NCBI RefSeq assembly: GCF_900496995.4
Contig: NC_044030.1
Coordinates: forward strand, 186,001-250,000
DNA from: Aquila chrysaetos chrysaetos
Taxonomy: Eukaryota; Chordata; Aves; Accipitriformes; Accipitridae
Direction: 5' to 3'
Length of the DNA stretch: 64,000 nucleotides
A program made the position numbers and the translations under genes. The notes beneath the pieces are model-generated. The model made no database searches. It was given only the letters and a program-made list of their open reading frames with translations, and had not been told where the DNA came from. Shown here one piece after another: positions 60,701-64,000 of this stretch; position 1 is the first letter of the stretch; every line of letters starts with the position of its first letter.

Positions 60701-62153
60701 GGACTGATTTAATTTAGGCGCTGCTAGCCACAGCCCTGGAGTGGCTGCCAGTCAGTGAGCTTCGGACAGACCTTCCATGCGTGCTGCCCTCGAGGGGTCT
60801 GCGGTGGCCTTGGATGCCCTCTCCTGCAGGTGCTCTACCTAGCATACGGAGGGGAGTTCTGCCCCTCTCACAGGCCCTAAGCAGCATGTCTCCAAACAGT
60901 CATGCAACTGCGTCTTGGCCTGCAAGATGTTCGGTGCAAGCCGGGTGAAACTCTGGCTTCAGCCCTGTTTTATCTGTCCAGCGTGGCACACTTTCTCCTG
61001 CAGCTCTCGACCCAGGGGCTGCTGGGCTCAGAAGCCAGCCCTTGCTCCGGCTGGCAGCTGCGGATACTCACTTCTTTACCTGCTCCACTGCCTCCGGCAG
61101 CCGGCGGCACGCAGCCAGAAGTAAAGCTACAGAGAGCTCTGCGGTGGCGTCAGTGAGGACGTCGGGGGTGTACCCCACGCGGATCCCTCTGCAAGGCAAG
61201 CACAGGTCCCTGGGGCAACGCTGCCAGCCTTGGGGTGCTACCTCAAAACTTCTGGGCAGGTTGATGGTGCTACACCTCTTCTAGGTATCTGCAGTACCAC
61301 GTGCAAGAGGACATCCCTTTTGGTTGCTCGGCCCTTCCTCCAGCCGGGGTGGGGTTATCCTAGCCTTACCCGAGCATCCAAAGGCTCCTCCAGCCCCAGG
61401 TGGGTTGGGGGGTGACCCTAGCCATACCCTCGCAAGAGGGAGGTGCAGGTCGCAAACCCCATCCAGCCCCACGCTCCACGGAAGTCCACCGGCTCCAAAG
61501 CGACCCGCAGCTCTGCCGCCCCAAGAGCGGGACGAGCTCTGAGCTTCGCCCTCCTTCCCCACCGCCCCCCCCCCCCCCCCCGCCCCGGCTGGGCTCCATC
61601 CCTCCCAGGGGTGAGGGCGAGGGGCAGAGCGGGCGAAGGTTACCGCTTCTTGATTTCCTCCAGGGCGAGGTGGTCAAACCCCACGGACATGGTGCTGATG
61701 ACTTTCAGGCCGGGCCCTGCAAAACACCATCAGCACATGGATGCCAAGCGTCGCCCCCCCCCCCCCCCCCCCCCCCCCCCCGGGGAGGGGGGTGTCCGGG
61801 CCGGTCCGGGAGGGGATGGAGATGGGAGGGGAAGGGATCCGGGGCCGCAGCCCGCACCCACCGGCAGCGTCCAGCACCTCTCGGTCGATGCGGTCGGAGA
61901 GGAGGCAGAGCAACCCACGCTTCCCCGCCACGCCTGCCAGCAGCTCGGCCCGCGGCACCGGCTCCTCCGAGTCCCACTGCTGGACACGGCACCTGCGGCC
62001 GGCGAGCCCACGGTCCGTCACCCCACCGGGACGGCAGCCGGACCGACCCTACCCCTAACCCCGGTCCCGGTCCCGATCCCGCTCTCACCCGCCGGCCTGC
62101 GACAGGACCCGCAGCCCCTCGGCGGGGATCCGCCGCGTCACGAACACCGCCAT
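54771..62153 (-). CDS. GRHPR: GRHPR, glyoxylate/hydroxypyruvate reductase, 9 coding exons
   Basis: GRHPR reduces glyoxylate to glycolate and hydroxypyruvate to D-glycerate with NAD(P)H, which limits oxalate formation; loss of the human enzyme causes primary hyperoxaluria type 2. Coding exons in transcript order: 62153-62089, 61992-61862, 61716-61644, 61188-61072, 60466-60378, 59685-59581, 58542-58407, 58049-57919, 54892-54771. All introns are GT-AG and all phases join to 969 nt, 322 residues (human 328, with a slightly longer N-terminus). The start [13 protein letters not shown] has a strong context (gccATGg). The Rossmann motif GLGRIG is at residues 154-159. The D-2-hydroxyacid dehydrogenase triad is present as R239 (in SRGAVVNQ), E268 (in TPEPLP) and H287 (in LPHVGS). 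W135 aligns with human Trp141, which enters the neighbour subunit's active site. The protein ends PHELLL, with no peroxisomal SKL-type signal. Downstream it runs tail to tail with ZBTB5. Confidence 0.95.
54893..57918 (-). other. GRHPR: GRHPR intron 8
   Basis: This is the largest GRHPR intron (3.0 kb), from gtaagt after exon 8 to a TGCAG acceptor before the last exon. It includes open frames such as 56063-56737 that have no recognisable domain or splice context. No repeat is named. Confidence 0.65.
61565..61581. repeat. C17 homopolymer in GRHPR intron 3
   Basis: Run of 17 C on the plus strand, that is, a G17 run in the GRHPR transcript, in the intron after exon 3. Confidence 0.9.
61754..61781. 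repeat. C28 homopolymer in GRHPR intron 2
   Basis: Run of 28 C on the plus strand within a 145-bp intron; the transcript carries G28 about 37 bases before the acceptor. Length may be affected by sequencing or assembly error. Confidence 0.9.
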
Positions 62154-62345
62154 GGCCGCACCGACGAACCGGACCCTCCGCCGCCGCCGCAGCAGCGACC
62201 CCGGGCGGCCGCTCCGCTCCGCTCCGCTCCGGTCCGCTCCGCTCCGCACCGCGCCGCCCCTTCCCGGTGCCGGGCAGCGCCCGCGAAGTGCGGGTGGAAG
62301 GGAGAGCACGGCGAGAAAGGGTGGGCGGAACGCTTTTGGAACCCA
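62154..62345 (-). promoter_or_regulatory. GRHPR: CpG-rich GRHPR promoter and 5' UTR
   Basis: A GC- and CpG-dense segment lies directly upstream of the GRHPR ATG and contains GC-box-like CCGCCCC. No TATA or CCAAT box was identified. The start site is not defined. It includes the GCTCC repeat listed separately. Confidence 0.6.
62210..62249. repeat. GCTCC pentanucleotide repeat at the GRHPR promoter
   Basis: About seven to eight tandem GCTCC units with one GGTCC variant, 57-96 bases upstream of the GRHPR start codon, probably within the 5' UTR or core promoter. Confidence 0.85.
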
Positions 62346-62349
62346 CCCG

Positions 62350-64000
62350 TGTGAGTGCACGCGTGGAGCAAGCGCCCACGCAGGGGTGCAGCGGCTGTGC
62401 GGGGCGTGCGTGGGGGAGAGGACGCGAGGCCCGGCTGCGAAACCGCCCCCCCCCGTGGAGAGCTTACAGCCTCTGCAGCTCCTCCATCCCAATAACGTCG
62501 CCTTTCCTTTGGATTTGAGGTGGGCGTTCAGGGCGCGGGTGGACCAGCAGCTCGTCAGGAGAACGCGGTAAACGGTCGTAAATTTCCAGGTGTGGGTTTC
62601 CCCCTTGCAGAGAGCTTTGCCGTGCCCACTGAGAACAGCAGCCCGTCTTTCCCCTGGGAACCAGCTGGTTGGAGGCCCGGGTGGAAGCTGGCACTCCGTA
62701 CCATGCCGCAGCCTCAGAGGAACCCTTCACCCGTTGTGCTGCTGTCGGTGCTTGGGTGGGTGGCCGGACCCCGGAGCAAGGAGCCAGCAACATCTCTGCC
62801 CCATGCCAAGCCCTGCAGGGGCTGCTGGTGGGTCTCCCTCGAAGCCACTCCACATGCAGCCTCCCACCCCCTGACTTGCACAGGACAGATGTTCCCAAGC
62901 ACTGGCTGCAGGAGGGAAAGGCTCCCGGACTTTTGAGCCACTGGATCGGTGACCTGAAGCAAGGGTCTGTGGGTACCCGGACTGCCTAGCCTGGAGGTGG
63001 GCATCCTGCAGGGCAGGAGCAGCAGCCTGGCTGGGACGCCGACGGGAAACATTTAAGGATGGGAGAGGGGGAAGGGTGGATTGCATCATGGAGCGGGAGA
63101 TGGGACCTTTCCATAGGCCTTTTGGAGGTTAGTAACTCCACTGGACTTGGTGTGGAGACTGCAAATCCCAAGAAATGGTGTACTGGTGGAGAGCAGAGGA
63201 CACCTACCCATCTTGTTACAGCTTGGCGACGTCTGCATTCAGAGCACACCTGCTGCCGATCTGCCTGCCTGCTCTGTTCCTGCGAGCTGGCAGGGGACTG
63301 AAATTTACAAGAGTCCTGCAGGGCTTTTAAAAGATTTTTTAAACCTAAGATGATGTTTTAATAAAATCTGGCTGGATTCTTACAGATGTCAACGTGCTGG
63401 TAGCTCAGAAAAGCAGAGCAGGCAAATGGAAGGACAGACAGAACAAACTGTTGGTGTGCATCCCTCTGTCAGTCATTCGTGTGTGTGTGTGTGTGTGTGT
63501 GTGTACAGGCACGCATGCAATGTGGAGGGCCAAGCAGCCCTTGGTTCCAGGGGCCACCCTGGTGTGGACGACCTATACAATCATCCACACACATACGTGT
63601 ATATGTGTATATATATTTGCATATATTTATTTGGGTTCCTTTAGACTTTTTTCAAATTCCTTGCAACATCAGGGTATTTATTATCTGTGAACCCTGGCAT
63701 CTTCTCCAGAACTGGCAGAGAGGCTACTACCAAATATTGCAAACTATGACACCGAACTCTGTCCATCATCATGGTGATAATTTCATACCTTTGTACAAGA
63801 AGTACCGCTGTAATGCTATAATGTGTGATGCTATGTAATACCGTCACCAATCAGCCAAAGGCCTGGTAATCTAAGTAGGCAAGGTGGGGCAAGAACTACA
63901 TCAACCAGGTTTTAGACATGGGTTTGTGCCAGTGTCATTACAGTTGGGTTGGTGATGACCTATACCACTTTTGTGGGGAGATAATGGGTTTCTGGACCAG
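62350..64000. other. Flanking DNA upstream of GRHPR
   Basis: No gene is recognised. From human synteny the next gene to the right would be ZCCHC7 on the minus strand, but none of its exons is visible here. A GT microsatellite lies at 63479-63504. Confidence 0.45.
63479..63504. repeat. (GT)13 microsatellite
   Basis: Thirteen uninterrupted GT dinucleotides. Confidence 0.95.

Noticed and set aside
61400-62518. 372-codon and 303-codon plus-strand open frames across the GRHPR 5' region
   Set aside because: They run antisense over GRHPR exons 1-3 and through C homopolymers and GC-rich promoter DNA; they are Pro/Arg/Ala-rich with no domain. A composition effect.
1-64000. CRISPR arrays, tRNA genes, bacterial-type operons or defence systems
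   Set aside because: None seen. Intron-containing vertebrate genes and CR1/LTR repeats explain the window; regular short direct repeats are limited to microsatellites and the LTR units.

Overview
The window is vertebrate nuclear DNA, almost certainly from a bird. The genes are split by canonical GT-AG introns. Chicken-repeat-1 (CR1) LINE fragments lie between and inside them, and there are solo LTRs of avian endogenous retroviruses. A CpG-rich island holds a two-way promoter. There are no bacterial-style operons, no CRISPR array and no tRNA or rRNA gene that I can see. Four protein genes are recognisable, and their order and alternating strands match human 9p13.2 read in reverse: FBXO10 (+, 3' end only), POLR1E (-), ZBTB5 (+) and GRHPR (-). 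From general knowledge of bird/human synteny this block is expected on the avian Z chromosome; the sequence alone cannot prove that.

Layout. Positions 1-3.3 kb hold the last two coding exons and the poly(A) signal of FBXO10. From 3.3 to 10.9 kb is a convergent intergenic stretch with a solo LTR (about 5.6-6.15 kb, minus) and a decayed CR1 3' end (9.3-10.1 kb, plus). POLR1E occupies 11.1-27.8 kb on the minus strand. I could assemble all 12 coding exons with matching splice phases into a 414-residue protein. Its introns carry two antisense CR1 pieces, a ~48-bp inverted repeat and a solo LTR with target-site duplication. A GC-rich divergent promoter at 27.8-28.4 kb separates POLR1E from the non-coding first exon of ZBTB5. 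A 13.3-kb ZBTB5 intron follows, containing a second copy of the same LTR family and a GC-rich repeat-like block. The single ZBTB5 coding exon is 41,723-43,747, followed by a long AT-rich 3' UTR. The stretch 46.7-54.6 kb is gene-poor intergenic DNA. GRHPR (nine coding exons, 322 residues) runs from 62,153 down to 54,771, with its CpG-rich promoter at about 62.2 kb. The remainder to 64 kb holds nothing recognised apart from a GT microsatellite.

The genes are not a functional operon. They are a ubiquitin-ligase receptor, an RNA polymerase I subunit, a BTB zinc-finger repressor and a glyoxylate-detoxifying enzyme, kept together by conserved synteny. The only shared regulation the sequence argues for is the head-to-head POLR1E/ZBTB5 promoter. 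I found no convincing undescribed system. The points most worth following up are: paired solo LTRs in direct orientation flanking that promoter; 45-bp repeats inside those LTRs that keep several reading frames open; an intronic hairpin; a 28-C tract inside a 145-bp GRHPR intron; competing splice sites in POLR1E and GRHPR; and a conserved prenylation box at the FBXO10 C-terminus.
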